From assembly GCF_052857255.1 (NCBI RefSeq), contig NC_135497.1, positions 544,026,358 through 544,090,357 of the forward strand: 64,000 nucleotides of DNA. Direction: 5' to 3'. This document shows, in pieces, positions 41,345-55,846 of the stretch. Position numbers and translations under genes: made by a program. Each line of letters starts with the position of its first letter. The first letter of the stretch is position 1. The notes beneath the pieces are model-generated. The model did not search any database. It was given only the letters and a program-made list of their open reading frames with translations, and was not told the origin of the DNA. This stretch comes from Amblyomma americanum. Lineage: Eukaryota > Arthropoda > Arachnida > Ixodida > Ixodidae.

Positions 41345-42175
41345 ACCATTCTCGCATCCTTCTCAAATGCCGCTGTCTTGTCAGCGTTTTCAATCGACAC
41401 AACGTCCTCACCTGCCCCTCCCACAACTAGCCCTTCAACCATCGTGCCTTTTTGGTCCCCTCTTTCTCTTCTCACTGGGTGCCTTTCTGAATATCTTGCT
41501 AGTGAAAATGCGTTCCTCAGGCGCACAGAAGCTTCACGCCGCATTGATAGTTTTTTTCGCCCACAAAAGCCCTTCCGGCTCCCCCTCCTCCCACAGTGCG
41601 GAAGCTAATCCGAACAATGGTTAACCCCACCGCCCAACCCCGCCGCTGTGTGCCCTCCCGTCTGCCTGCGTGGGTCTATGCTAGGCAGGAAAGAGAAAAA
41701 AGAGGAAGGAGGAGTTCAGGGTCATGCGGCTCGTGGTGGCAGTTTGCTGAACTAAACGACCATGTCCCGGAAAGCTGGGCTTGTGGTGTTCCGTCAAAGG
41801 TCAAAGGTTGAGGCTTCCCCGATACATAGGGTTTTGCAGCTTTGCTTGTGAAGAAGTGCTTCTGCGCCAAAAGAATAGATAGGCTTGGGCAGGGTAAGCG
41901 ATAAGATAACCGATGGTCGTTATGGGTAACCGACCGGTTTTCAACAGGATGAAAGCGTTGCAGGGGCCGCAGAAAGTTAGATGGGCGGATGGGATTAAGT
42001 AGTGGTTGCGGGTGGCTCAGGAGAAGCTCAGTTGTAGAGATATAAGAATGGCCTTTGTACTGCAGTGGCCTTACTCTAGCTGATGATGAGGCGAAGACGT
42101 TTTTCAATCTACTGTCGCCTCAGCTCTGTTTATTCACCTAATTTTGCCTAGTTTACCTAGTTTCATCTGAATATT
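41345..42175. other. Stretch with nothing firmly recognised
   Basis: Possibly the 5' UTR of the LINE that follows. A 92-codon plus-strand frame (41330-41608) and a 143-codon minus-strand frame (41676-42107) have no recognisable domain. Confidence 0.35.
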
Positions 42176-42180
42176 CGAGG

Positions 42181-43250
42181 ATGACAGCATCTTCAAGGCG
42201 GTACTGTCCCTCTGGGAAGACCACGGCTGCTCCGGCAAGCCTAAAGGGACCATGCCAATCAAAGGAGACTGACCCGGAAGATGCGGCCGTGGCTTCCCAG
42301 GCTGTGGAGCGACCAGAACATGGAGACGACCACCCGTCCAGCCAGACCTCATCGCTTTGTGGTGATGAGTCAACGATCGTGGACGGTGGAGTCAGTGGCC
42401 GATATGGCTGACATGGGCAACGAGGGCTTTAAGTTGGTGAGCCATCGCAAGCAACGAACGGTCGTGATCCCGGTAGTGGTTGAGCCCACAGAGAAAGGGG
42501 CTGATTTAAGAGAGAAGAATCCCATCTTACTTTTCGCGGCCATTCAATTACTGCTGGGATCAGCTCCGATTCGTAGTCGGTTCACCATGCACGGGGCTCT
42601 TCAGCTGGACGTCTCGACGGAAGAGCAGGTTGACTAACTCCTGTAGAGCTCTCAGATTTTTGGCATCAAAGTTAACGTGCGGCTACCCCATTCCTACATG
42701 AAGAACACCTGTGTTATTAAGGGCGTACCAAAGTGGTATTCAGACCGCGACCTACTTGATTATCTGAAACCACAAGCTGTACTGCACGTGAAACAACTTG
42801 TGCGGCGTGTGGAGTCTCCAGGAAAAGAATGGGCTGCAAAACTTACCTACTCGATCGTGTTGACATTCGCTCCCAACTCAGAGCGCTCCGAAAAAAGTCG
42901 ATCTGGGATTCACAAAACACACAGTTGCAGATTTCACTGAAGCTCCTCCACGGCGTTTTAGATGCCAACGGTTTGGGCACGTGGCCAAAGGTTGCACAAA
43001 GGATCGACGCTGTAAGCGGTGCGGAGACGAGCACAACTTTAAAACCTGCAAGGCCGATTTTGCTTGCGCCAATTGCGATGGTGATCATATAGCGAGTTTC
43101 GGAGGCTGCCCCTTCCGTGTGAGCGCTCTGCACCATCGAATATCCTTTATTTCTGATCCCAAAACCCAACCGACTGAGACGCCTGCCCAGGATTAGACGA
43201 GTGCCCACTGTTAGAGTCTGATGTGGTTACGTTACCCAACAATGTTCCTA
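42181..43250 (+). pseudogene. I-like LINE ORF1 (gag-like), frameshifted
   Basis: Starts MTASSRRYCPSGKTTAAPAS, then shifts frame near 42400 (NEGFKLVSHRKQRTVV) and again after 42640. At 42981-43120 it shows zinc knuckles: CKRCGDEHNFKTCK, then CANCDGDHIASFGGC. These CCHC motifs bind nucleic acid in gag-like ORF1 proteins of I and Jockey elements. The upstream CVIKGVPKWYSDRDLLDYLK stretch fits the RRM-like region found before knuckles in such proteins. Confidence 0.75.
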
Positions 43251-43625
43251 AGAGACCTGAGTCCAGCAAGACGCCAAGGTCTAGTGCGCGCGAGTCGGTT
43301 GTTCGACTTCCAGCAAAATGTGTCCATGTTCCTGAGCGGCCGGATCACAGCCAGACTCAACGGCAAGGGGGACTCTCATATGCACAAGTGACAAAAAAAA
43401 ACAGCTACTGCGGCCAAGAGTGTGTCTCCGTCGGCATATTTTGTCGATGTTGTGAGTGCGTTGCACAAATTAAGGAGCTCAAAAATCAAGGTATGTCTGA
43501 CCTTCATGATTTGTTTGGCGCCCTGCGTTCACATGCTCTAGCGATGCCACCTGGTAACCTGAAGAACTTCCTACAGCTAGTGCTTTTTTTTGAGTCCCTA
43601 ATTATTACAATGGCAGCGAACTTCC

Positions 43626-46144
<2,519 letters not shown>

Positions 46145-46525
46145 ACGTCTCGAAGTTGTCCACAGAAAGGGCCTAAGAAGAGCCATTGGAGTTTTTCAGG
46201 TGGCTGCGAATAAGGCAGTACTTCATGAGTCTCTATCGAAACCTCTTGGCCTTATCGCTTCTCAGAGACTACTAATGCATCTTGGCCGCCTAGAGGAGTC
46301 GGTAGTTGGGCAATCCCTTCTCCACGGCTCTGCAAGAGATATGAGTCGAAGGCTTACTTGGCACTCAATACCCTTAGTTCTTTAGTCCTTAATGTTCGAA
46401 GGCAAAGGAAACGGTTGAAACCCCCCTGGTCTTTTCCGACCCTCGATTGTAAGGTCACAATTCCCCATGTGCGCCCAAAGCGCAGCTCTCCTTTGGCAGC
46501 AACGCGTTAGCTTGTACTTGAACAC

Positions 46526-47365
46526 TTGGAAACAGAGTATGCCCGCCATCTTCAAATTTTCACGGATGGGTCTGTGGACAAGGTCAAACAAGCTAGCGCA
46601 GCGGCTTTTTACATTCTTTCTTTGGACTGTAAGTGGTCCGTACGCTTTACTGCGGTCGTATCCTCCACAACGGCTGAAAGTGTTGCTATTGAGGCGGCTT
46701 TATGGAAGTTAGGGTCTTGTCAGGCTCAACCTGTTGTCATCTTAATGGATTCAAAATCTACGCTTCAGAGGTTAGAACGCGGATTCCCTATTAACGTCTT
46801 GTCTCTAAGCGCTCTGCGCTTGGTGCAGAATCTGCACAGCAGAAACTTTACTCTGTATTTCCAATGTGTTCCCTCTCACATAGGAGTCAACGGTAATGAG
46901 GTGGCAGACAATCTCGCCCATAAACCTCTCTCAACGATTCCATCAAAAAAAGTACCTGAAGATGGAAAACGTCTCTACAGGAAATCGGTGCTCGATCATT
47001 TCAGTACGCTGTGGAGTGCGCCCCACAAGCCATGTGTGACCAAGGGACTGAGATCTCAGGCGACCCTACTACATCGAAATCGCATGGCCTCTGCTCGCAC
47101 TCCTGCCTGGATGCATAAGACGGGCATAGCATCGTCTCCGCTCTGTTCTTTATGTGGAGTGTGCGGGGATATCGAACATTATATTATGTACTGCCCGGAG
47201 TACAACGCGGAAAGTTATGTAATGTTCGCTTCCTTCAAGAAGACAGGAACCCGTTGCAGTACCGTTCAGGACATTGTCTACCCGAGTGGAAACCAGACGT
47301 GCAGAATGGAGGCTGCACACCTTGTTATAACATTTCTGCAGGACGGAATTGTTTCTAAATGGTGA
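46526..47365 (+). pseudogene. I-like LINE RNase H and C-terminal zinc motif
   Basis: A 279-codon open piece. RNase H residues: FTDGSV (first D, residue about 13), the glutamate in TTAESVAIEAAL, the DSKSTL aspartate, and the final D in NEVADNLAHK; all four catalytic positions are present. Near the end, CSLCGVCGDIEHYIMYCP forms the cysteine-histidine motif typical of the C-terminus of I-group LINEs. This is the best preserved part of the element, but it is cut off from RT by frameshifts. Confidence 0.8.
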
Positions 47366-47865
47366 CAGCAGGAACGGACTATAGCCTGCTGTGATTGAAT
47401 GTGTGCGTAGATGGTGTCTTCCGGTGTGGACTACGTTATACTGTGAGTGAATGTGTGTATGGATTGTGGTACTGCAGTGGCCTATGTTCTATTGTGACTG
47501 AATATGTGCATAGATGGTGACTTCTGGAGTGAAGTGGGATGTAGACTGTGTGGATTGATTGTGTGCAAAGATGATGACTGCGGGAGAGAATGTGTGCTAT
47601 TATAAGAGACTGTGAGCATAGCGGGGTACATGCGACAGGCTTTAGGACATGGCTAATATAGAAGGGACGCTACGGTTGTGCAATTGCCGGCAGATAAAGC
47701 AAGGCTAACCCCACCTGTAGCATACAACACCTCAACTCAACACTGGCTGATGATGAAGAGTGTTCTACCTGCTGGGAATGGGTGAATGAGCGGAAAAGCA
47801 GCAAGCACGCGGCCTTCTTATGCTTCGAAGATCGTTATCGAAATACATTTATTGGAATCTTTCTT

Positions 47866-48640
47866 TATTTATTTATTTGAAATACGTTACAGACCCGTAG
47901 GGCATTGTATAAGGGGGCGGCCAAACATCAAGATCAAATTTAAAAGGGGACAAGCAAAAACAGGGAAACAAGGCACTATACATGACCAGTAAAAATTTGA
48001 AACACCTCAATATAATACAGAAGAGTTGACATAGGAACACAGAACTCGGAACACGTGATAAGTAAAGTTAAAGTTGATATAGGAACACCGAAATATATCT
48101 AAAAAAGAGACACAGGGTACATCACACAAAAAAATAAAATTAAAAAGCAAATGGCGCGTTTACTAGTGTCAAAAAAATTCGGAAAACCGAAATACAAACA
48201 AAAAGAAAGAAAAAAGTAAACGAAATGCGTAACAGAAATTGTAAATGAGATTGCTTCAACGTGTTGAGATGGCTTGAGTGAAATTTGCAATGAGTTGGTG
48301 ATGGAAGGTATCAGGATTAGAAAGTGAGGCGATGTTGTCTGCGAGGTTATTACATAATCTGATGGCTCGCGGAAGTGCTGATGCATTAAAAATTAAAGTG
48401 TCAGCATAGCGGCGTGTAAAACAGATGATTGTGCAATCTTTTGGATGTGCGAGATGGGACATCTTGGTGAAATGAGCATGATCTATTGGAGTGAACGCAT
48501 TTGTGAAATAATGTTAGTAAAGGGAAGTCACGGCGTATGCATAAAGATTTCAAGGAAAAAAAGATCGGTTATAATCTGAGCGACGCTTGCATGGTAGTTA
48601 TAGTCATCGGTATGATTATTGTGGGAGCACCGAGAGCGAA
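47866..48640 (-). pseudogene. 5'-truncated CR1/L2-like LINE fragment
   Basis: Minus-strand frame 48256-48462 gives ASALPRAIRLCNNLADNIAS, the C-terminal RT tail pattern seen in the 19.9-kb LINE (LPTAIENWNLLPDYIV). Upstream, with frameshifts, ITDLFFLEIFMHTP and ISQMRSLQ fit the preceding C-terminal segment. The 3' UTR contains GGGCATTGTATAAGGGGGC, related to the GGCATTACATAAGGGGG of the 19.6-kb element, and ends in AAATA repeats near 47866. Confidence 0.7.
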
Positions 48641-48644
48641 AGGA

Positions 48645-49439
48645 AACCAAGAGTGTGCTTTTATTTTTGTGTATTTGCGATGCTTTAGTCGCTAGTGTAG
48701 TGCACGTTTAGCTAAGCGACGCAACATCTTCAAGGACGCTTATTTCGGCATGTTTCTTGGTTTTATTCATCGTTTTGGTAAGTGGGAACGAAACCGTAGC
48801 AAACAAAAAAGTCTTTTTCTTCCTGGCCTGGATTGCGAACGCATACATTGCTAGGCCAAATATTTATTGGTTACGATAAGGCGCGTGTCAAATATTAAGC
48901 ATCGCCACTCATATCCTCTTTTTTCCGCCTCTATTTCTCCGAAGCCTGGCTAGATGGGGGCGCTGGCAGCGGCACGGGCATGACGGGTACTCCCCATGCT
49001 GCGCGCGCACCCACGTGCGACGCACCCCCGTCGTTGGGTCAGTCATGATGTAGTACGCGTCCGCGGCAGTCCTGTCTTTGCCTTCTCCATTGCTTCCCGA
49101 AAAAGGCGCCACCAAACGTTGGAGTATCATTTCAATATCACCTCCGGGATACTCTCGGAGGCAAGAGACATAGCTAGCGAAGAAATTGTGAAGTTGGGTT
49201 TGGGGCACCTTAATGCCAGTCACCTTTCTAATAAGGCGTAGTTGGGGTTGAGGACCAGATTGAGACACGAAATCACCGCCACACCGGAATCAAGCGTGTC
49301 GTAGCATGGCGGGAGCCGCTTCCACGATTGGCTGCCACCGCGCTCGTCCTTGCGCGGCCGGAAGTTGATGCTGGCATCACTGGCTTCCGCCGTTCGCCGT
49401 TGATCGACCACAAGGGAAGGATCCTCATGGGAAAAAAAA
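48645..49439. other. Stretch with nothing firmly recognised
   Basis: A 119-codon minus-strand frame at 48909-49268 and others overlap in a GC-rich patch. No domain recognised. Confidence 0.4.
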
Positions 49440-49745
49440 ACTGCCGGTGTTTTAGCTCTGGTTAAACCTGGAGTGACGCGATAGCTGCAGCTGACCGAGT
49501 GGAACTTGCTCATTTCAATTGCAAAGTCAGTCTTTCGCCGCTCCGTTTCTCAGGGCGTTCCTTCTTCATCTTCTTCCTACTTGACACGGAGCACGCGCAC
49601 AACTATTGTAGCTCAGTTTCACCGGCAGCTGCTCTGCACCACGGGACCAACCACGTGAGAGCGTGGCGGCGCCGCCACAGCCATCGCGTCACCATGCTGA
49701 AGGCTTGAAATTCTGCCGTAATGTAGTTATCCCTACAAAACTCGG
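49440..49745 (+). repeat. Dispersed repeat family, copy B (uninterrupted)
   Basis: Opens TTTAGCTCTGGTTAAACCTG, has TCAGTCTTTCGCCGCTCCG in the middle and ends GTAATGTAGTTATCCCTACA. It matches the parts of copy A at 18.57-19.36 kb that flank the SINE and PLE insertions, so it serves as the empty-site reference for both. Confidence 0.7.
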
Positions 49746-50565
49746 GAGGGGGAGCGATCCCTCACGTAGCCAGCCTACGCAAGCCAAGGTGTCTTGAAGC
49801 TGGTCTCTTCTCTCCGGACCGGCCAAAGTCGGAAAAGAAAAGGAGCCATGCGCTATCAGGAGTTGGCCTACGATCTCCCTCTATTTTACATGACTGAGCT
49901 TCAAAACTATTGCGTGCAGGTTTCCCCTGGATTTCTCTTAATCCATGAGCATAGCAGGAGCTGCCAGAGAGTTGGAGCTGAGAAGGAAATCACAAATAGT
50001 TAGAAAAAATTGATTTACATATGTACACCTGCCAAGGTTACCGGATACACTGACATTGACAGGTAGAGGGGACGCTAAGCATGTGAGCCGAGCCAATTAA
50101 AGATGTACCGTGAGTATCTTTGGCTAACAGGAATTGCTCGTGGGCGATGAAAAACGATATAGCATACCTATTAATAGAAGAGTGAAAAAGCAATAATCTG
50201 GCAGGAAACAAAAAAACCCCTAAGCTGCAGAGCAAGACGATCGTTGAAAGCAGAAATGAACGGGCGCGACCGCTGCCGAAGAATCTCTTTTTCTCCCGAT
50301 AAAAAGAGTTCCTGCGGCAAGAAACTCATCAACTCCCTTCGATGACGGCCAAGTAATGGCAGCACAGCGCGTTGTCGAAAGCCACCAGCGACCACGGCGC
50401 ATAGATTGCGCGATAAACAAAAAAGACCCGCAACAAATAACAGGCGAGCAAAACAGCTACTGGGGAAGCAGCCGCCAGAAAGGAAGCAAGAAAAGCCCTG
50501 CCCAAGAAATCCCGCATCAACCGCACGCCAAAAGACGCCCTCTACCACGCATATGACTGTAACGT
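49746..50565. other. Stretch with nothing firmly recognised
   Basis: Frames of 65-148 codons on both strands overlap and lack domains. No RNA gene or terminal repeat was found. Confidence 0.35.
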
Positions 50566-50569
50566 GTGG

Positions 50570-53500
50570 ATTAGATTCCAGGAGCGGGCAATTGGGACAG
50601 GTACTGGAGCGTACCACCCCCCCCCCCCCCCGCTCACAACTTTTTTTCTACTTGTGAAATCTCAACTGTTGTGGGAGGCTTTAGCTCGCAACACTCAGCG
50701 TGGAGATATACCAAAGCGACTCCGAAAGGGAACCTGGCAAACCATCCAATCACTAGAACTCACGACGCTAAACAACCCGAGCGACTGCATGGGTAACAGA
50801 GTATGTGTGAACCCATCTCCTGACTTATTACTCTCAACAACGTCAAGGACGCAAAGTTGGTCAATACCGGGCAAAATCTTGGTAGTGATCACTTCATCTT
50901 TATCATCACCTCGCCTACGACAAAACTCAAAAATAAAGCTAAAGCTAGTGACTGGGTTATCTCCCGAATGAGGATGTCAGCTCCACTAGCGTTGTGGTGA
51001 AAGTTGAGAGAGGGGAGCAGATTGCAGACTCGAAACTCTTACACCTGTGGCAGGCGCAAAAAGGCGTCCACAAAAGCTGAAAGAAGCAAATCACATCAAG
51101 CGACCCTGCAAAAAAATCGCTGAAATCGAGACGCGAATCGAGGAACATACACTTGCACTCCAAACACAACAATAGAACCAAATATTTGAAAGCATCAACG
51201 GACAGCTCGGAAATAAGACATGACATTTGAGACACCTGCTTGACGCAGAACAAACACTTCGCGTGCAACAAAGTCAAATGTACGGACTATATACATACAT
51301 ATGAGGGTACAACTGAAGACCTAATCAAAGAGCTAACAGAACGCTATCCAAACACGGATGAGGATACCATACAATTATACTAACGGGGGACACTTAACCC
51401 AATTTAGACGCAGACATCACGCACGCAGATGCGTGCTATGCAATTGGAGAACTGCGGACATCTGGGGCAGGACCAGACAAAGTAACAAATAAGACTCTCA
51501 TGAACTTAGACACAACATCGATCGCGGTGGTTACAGACCTTATGAACAAGTATTGGCATGCAGGCAACATACCACAAGAGTGGAAACACGCGAAAATCAA
51601 TTTTATTCCTAAAGCGGGTAAGGACCTCAGCACTGATAATCTAAGCCCAAATTCATTATATCATGCCTAGGCAAAGCAATGGCGCAAACCATCCTCAACA
51701 GACTCCAACACTATGCGTACGACAAGAACCTCCTACCTGAAACAATGTTAAGATTCAGGGCCCAGCTATCTACCCAGGACATACACTTGCAGCTGAGCAA
51801 GGACATAATTAGAGCTGACGAGCGAACAGGAACGAAAGCAATGTTGGGTTTAGACATTAATAAAGCTTTCGACAACGTGACCCACAAAGCAATTTTGACA
51901 AACTTGTCAGAAATCAACCCCGGAGAAAGAACATACAACTACATCCAGTCCTTCCTCACTAACAGAACAGCATTTATAACGGTCGGAACGACGACGTCTG
52001 CCCCAATCACACTAGGAACCAAAGGAACGCCACAGGGCTCCGTCCTGTCCCTTTTCCTTTTTAACCTCTCCGTCATCAAGATTTGCCCAAAATTGTCAGA
52101 AATACCACACCTACATCACACGTTCTTTGCAGATTGCATCATGCTTTGGGCAACCAAAGGATGCGAAGGCTACATAGAACTCACTCTCCAAGAAGTAGTG
52201 GACATCATTGAAGCATGCGCATGGGAATCTGGCCTCACTTGTTCAGTAGAAAAATCTGAACACGTTGTGATGCGCCATAAACAAAGAGGCAGGAGAACTA
52301 CAACTTTCCCCCCGGAAATAAACGTCTGTGTGAATGGACGATCCGTCAAATAGGTACAAACGATCAGAATACTAGATGTGCATTTACAAACAAATGGAAA
52401 GATTAATAAGACACTCACTAAGCTAAAACGCACGGTAGGAGCGATGGCGCGATTAATCCGCCGCATCGCTAATCGAAGACAAGGGATTAGAGAAACAGAT
52501 TTATGCCGACTAGTGCAGGCCTTTGCTTTAAGCAGGATACTCTGTGACACCTCTTATTCTAATTTACAACAGCAGAAAAGAACAAATTGGATAGCATGGT
52601 ATGGCAGGCCTACAAAGCTGCCTTAGGACTCCCACTAAGTTCTTCAATCGATAGGCTTATGAGGTTAGGCATACACAACACCTACAATGGACTGAAAGGA
52701 GCGAGCCCATTTAATGCCGCAGAGAGATTAGCCAATTCTAGAACTGGCAGGAGCATTTTTACCAGGCTTGAAAATAACTTTCAACATAAGAATAAAGACG
52801 CTAAAGTAGACTTGCCCCGCGACTATAGGCCGGCCCTACTAATCAAACCACTTCCCAAAAACATGCACCCCATACACCATGAGGGTAGTAGACAAGAACG
52901 AGCCAAAGCCTTACATGATGAACACGGACAATGCGCTGGAAGAGTTTATGTACAGGAGGCAGAATACAAACGTACGATTGATTTTGCAATTGGGGCTGTG
53001 AATGAGAATGGTGACCACATCGTCTCGGCAAAAATCAACACGAAATCCTCAGAAACGGCTAAAGAGGCGGCTATAGCCCTCGTCCTTGTGCATACCCAAG
53101 TTAGGATCATTCTGAGCAACTGCGAAATGGCTATCAGTATTTCGCAAAAACGTGAATTAGAAACACCTCCCTTAGAATCCTTGACGCCACCAAATTATTC
53201 CAAACTGATATGCGTCCCAGCCAAATCGGGGAATCCGGGGACCGAGAAAACCCACAATAAAGCTCGAGGTTCTGTCGACCGGGCAGTGGATGAGTCTGGC
53301 TTCCTGAGTTTCACGAAGGACTCCATTATCACATATCATGATCTCACCAATCATTTTAAACTAGAGGAGAACATCCCCCCTCCGGACAAAAGAAGAAGGG
53401 GTTACGTGGCGTCGTCTACAGAAAAGATCAATGCGCACACAACCACTCCTGCTCGCGCACATTTGTCCGGATCTATACAACCCGAACTGTAAACTCTGTG

Positions 53501-53690
53501 GCAATCGAGCGAACTGCGATCACTTCCTGTGGGATTGTAAAATAAAGTAATCGCCGGGTGATCTAGTTACCGCTCCTTGTCTCGAGCGTTGGGAGACCCT
53601 GCTGTCTAGGTTTGACCACAGAACACAAGTTCCGGCGGTGGAGTGAGATGACAAACTCGTCGAGGGCTATGTATTCTGTACTACTTAACG
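50570..53690 (+). pseudogene. Degenerate LINE ORF2 with RT and RNase H remnants (I-like)
   Basis: Endonuclease C-terminus near 50795 (GNRVCVNPSPDLLL). RT pieces at 51679-52353: LGLDINKAFDNVTHKAIL (A motif with D), GTPQGSVLSLFLFNL, and FADC at about 52132, where the second catalytic aspartate of FADD is replaced by cysteine. RNase H remnant near 52976: a TIDFA-type first motif and TAKEAAIALVLV. End motif CKLCGNRANCDHFLWDC near 53493. Stops and frameshifts throughout. Probably the 3' two-thirds of a second I-group family. Confidence 0.7.
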
Positions 53691-53705
53691 CAACCTCTTA
53701 CAAAG

Positions 53706-54240
53706 CTATTTGCGGCGAATAAAATCTTTTGGAATTAAATCCCACCGATCTAGCCAATCAAAAGTAGGCAGCGCTGCCCAACTAAGTTTCAAAGTAGCAT
53801 TTGTGGTCTGGGAGAGGTGTCGACGATAAGCGCCCCCATGAACGCGGCGCATCGGTGACCGCCGAGCCGCCGGCACAACGGGCAACAATTGCGAGCCTAT
53901 AATCTCTACCACACGGTCTGCAACGATGTTGACATCAGGTGCAAGTGCTCTTACATGTCTGAAAAGGGCCACTGACATAGCATAGAGAGCCGTAGGCTGC
54001 TATGAGTGAGGTGCATGATTAGCGGGGGCCGCGGGATGAAAAACACCGAAAGAAGGGCCCAAAAAGTACCACGTCAGGGCTCGCGCCGGATATGCGTCCC
54101 CCCGCAGGATACGCACAATACTTTTAAAAGCTGACAACGAAGACGTGACGAATAAATTTCTAATGGCAAAACCTCCATTTCCCCATGGCTGTCGAACAAC
54201 ACGAGCCACAAGCTCGGTTGGATGAAAACTTTTATTAGAC
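53706..54240 (-). pseudogene. Tx1/L1-like LINE ORF2 C-terminal fragment
   Basis: Minus strand: WGNGGFAIRNLFVTSSLSAF, then ILRGDAYPARALTWYFLGPS and FHPAAPANHAPHS, followed by ALFRHVRALAPDV and LPTFDWLDRWDLIPKD. The GGxGxxNLFV plus ARALxxYFLGP pattern is what I remember from the C-terminal region of Tx1-like tick LINEs. One stop and a frameshift are present. The assignment rests on that recollection. Confidence 0.5.
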
Positions 54241-54664
54241 GAAAAAAAATCTTCGAGAGTGGTCCACTACTGGTCCAGGAGTCCACAGCCTAGTGCTTCA
54301 CATAAAGTCCGATCCACCAGCCATTTCTGGCCGGCGAGCTGAGCGGTCCGTAAAACAGCCTCTCAGGAAGAATGAGTGGCATTGGGGATGGGGGTACTGC
54401 CTGGGGGAAGGAGTTTCCCAAAGGTAGTGGAGAAGTGCGGATCTGGGCACGCTACAGGTGTTACAATGAGGAGGAAAGGTAGAGTGAAAACACGAGAGAA
54501 GGTTGGATGAAAAAGCAGCCCGTCTGTAATTGTCGCCATTTGCCGCTTGATAAGGGCAACAATGTACTGTTGGTGACGTGTGGAGTGTGTGGTTCTGTTA
54601 TTTGTTTGGAAAATACAAGAAGACCGGGAACTGCGTGGAGCAAAATAAAGTTGTATGGCCTCTT

Positions 54665-54730
54665 CATTGTATGTTGGTGCGTAATTTAGGAGCGAACAAG
54701 GACAAGAAAAACGATTAGGCGCACACTACC
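54665..54730 (-). mobile_element. Possible short Penelope 3'-end fragment
   Basis: On the minus strand: CTTGTCCTTGTTCGCTCC then TTACGCACCAACATAC, similar to the PLE 3' end CTTGTCCTTGT and its CACCAAC tail. No convincing target duplication or inverted arm, so this is tentative. Confidence 0.3.
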
Positions 54731-55139
54731 AAACGTCTTGCTCATCGTTGATGCTTTGTAACTTTGCTTAAGTTGTTGCAGTCCAGTGCACATCTATGCT
54801 TCCCTGCGTGAACCCAAGTTATATATAGCGCACGTCTGGTGAAGCCAAGTTGTAGATTCCCCATTATTTCTCATTTTATTCCCTGACCGATACAGTCGTG
54901 TCCAGTTATAACAATATTCTAGCGCCACGAAAATTCTATTGTTATTACCGATAATTGTTATAAACTGGTTGCACAAAAAAGCATAACAACTGCAAAGAAC
55001 GGTCTCGGCCAGCAGGCGACATGCGTGCTCTACCGAGGCATCGTTTTGGTGGTGCCAAAAGGGGACTTGTAAAAAATACGAGGAGGTTGCCGCGGCACCC
55101 TCTCAGCTTGAGAAATCCCGCCGAAGAAACGCTGGGGTG

Positions 55140-55846
55140 AAATCGCCACAAGCATCTCGCCACGTACTTCTCACTGGCTTCCACGAGGAAACCCCATGTC
55201 CGTCAGCCTTGCTTGCATCACGCGAGCCTTGCCGACATCCTTCTCCATGGCATCCAGGTACTCCACGTAGTACGGCGGAAAGTCGCTCGCGAAAACGAAG
55301 CCAGGGAGGGTATGAATCAACTGCAGGGCCTCCTGCGAGGACAACTCTGAGGCAGTCTACCCTACCGCGTCATCGCTGCCATCGTCGCCGTAAGTGTCGT
55401 CGTCACTGTCTGATTCAAGCACGTTCGCTATGATCGCGTCATCGGTGAGAAGTTCTTGTGCTACTTGATGCCTCGCCCGCATGCAGAGCCTCTTCGAGTC
55501 GTGAAGCATCGTCATCGACTGCGGACTAAAGTGATGGCATCACTTCGCAGGTGGAAACTTCGCACGCTTCGTCTAAGTCACTCCTGCCTGGGACAAATCA
55601 TGCTTTCTTTAAGCAGTTCCGCGCCGTAGAAGCGCCAGCTTCGGACTACGCACCAAATAAAAACTGCACGGCCATCAGCACATTGCTTTTCATGTGTGGT
55701 TGCCCCCTGCTTCTTGTCCGCGCGGCCATGTCCATCAACAATACTAGCATGCTCAGGACGCGGCGACAATACATCACCGTAAAATTGGCGGTCACGCCGG
55801 CGTCCATGGGCTGCAAGCCTGCCGTCGTGTTCGGAGGCAGGAACAA
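55140..55846 (-). pseudogene. Tigger transposase, C-terminal half
   Basis: ILFLPPNTTAGLQPMDAG, then VTANFTVMYCRR, is the classic pogo/Tigger segment after the second aspartate; the D in QPMDAG is the third catalytic residue. Further down, IIANVLESDSDDDTYGDDGS is the acidic C-terminal tail. Frameshifts and stops occur between them (near 55645, 55550 and 55340). Confidence 0.75.

Noticed and set aside
48909..49268. A 119-codon minus-strand frame
   Set aside because: No domain recognised, and GC-rich composition with other open frames overlaps it.
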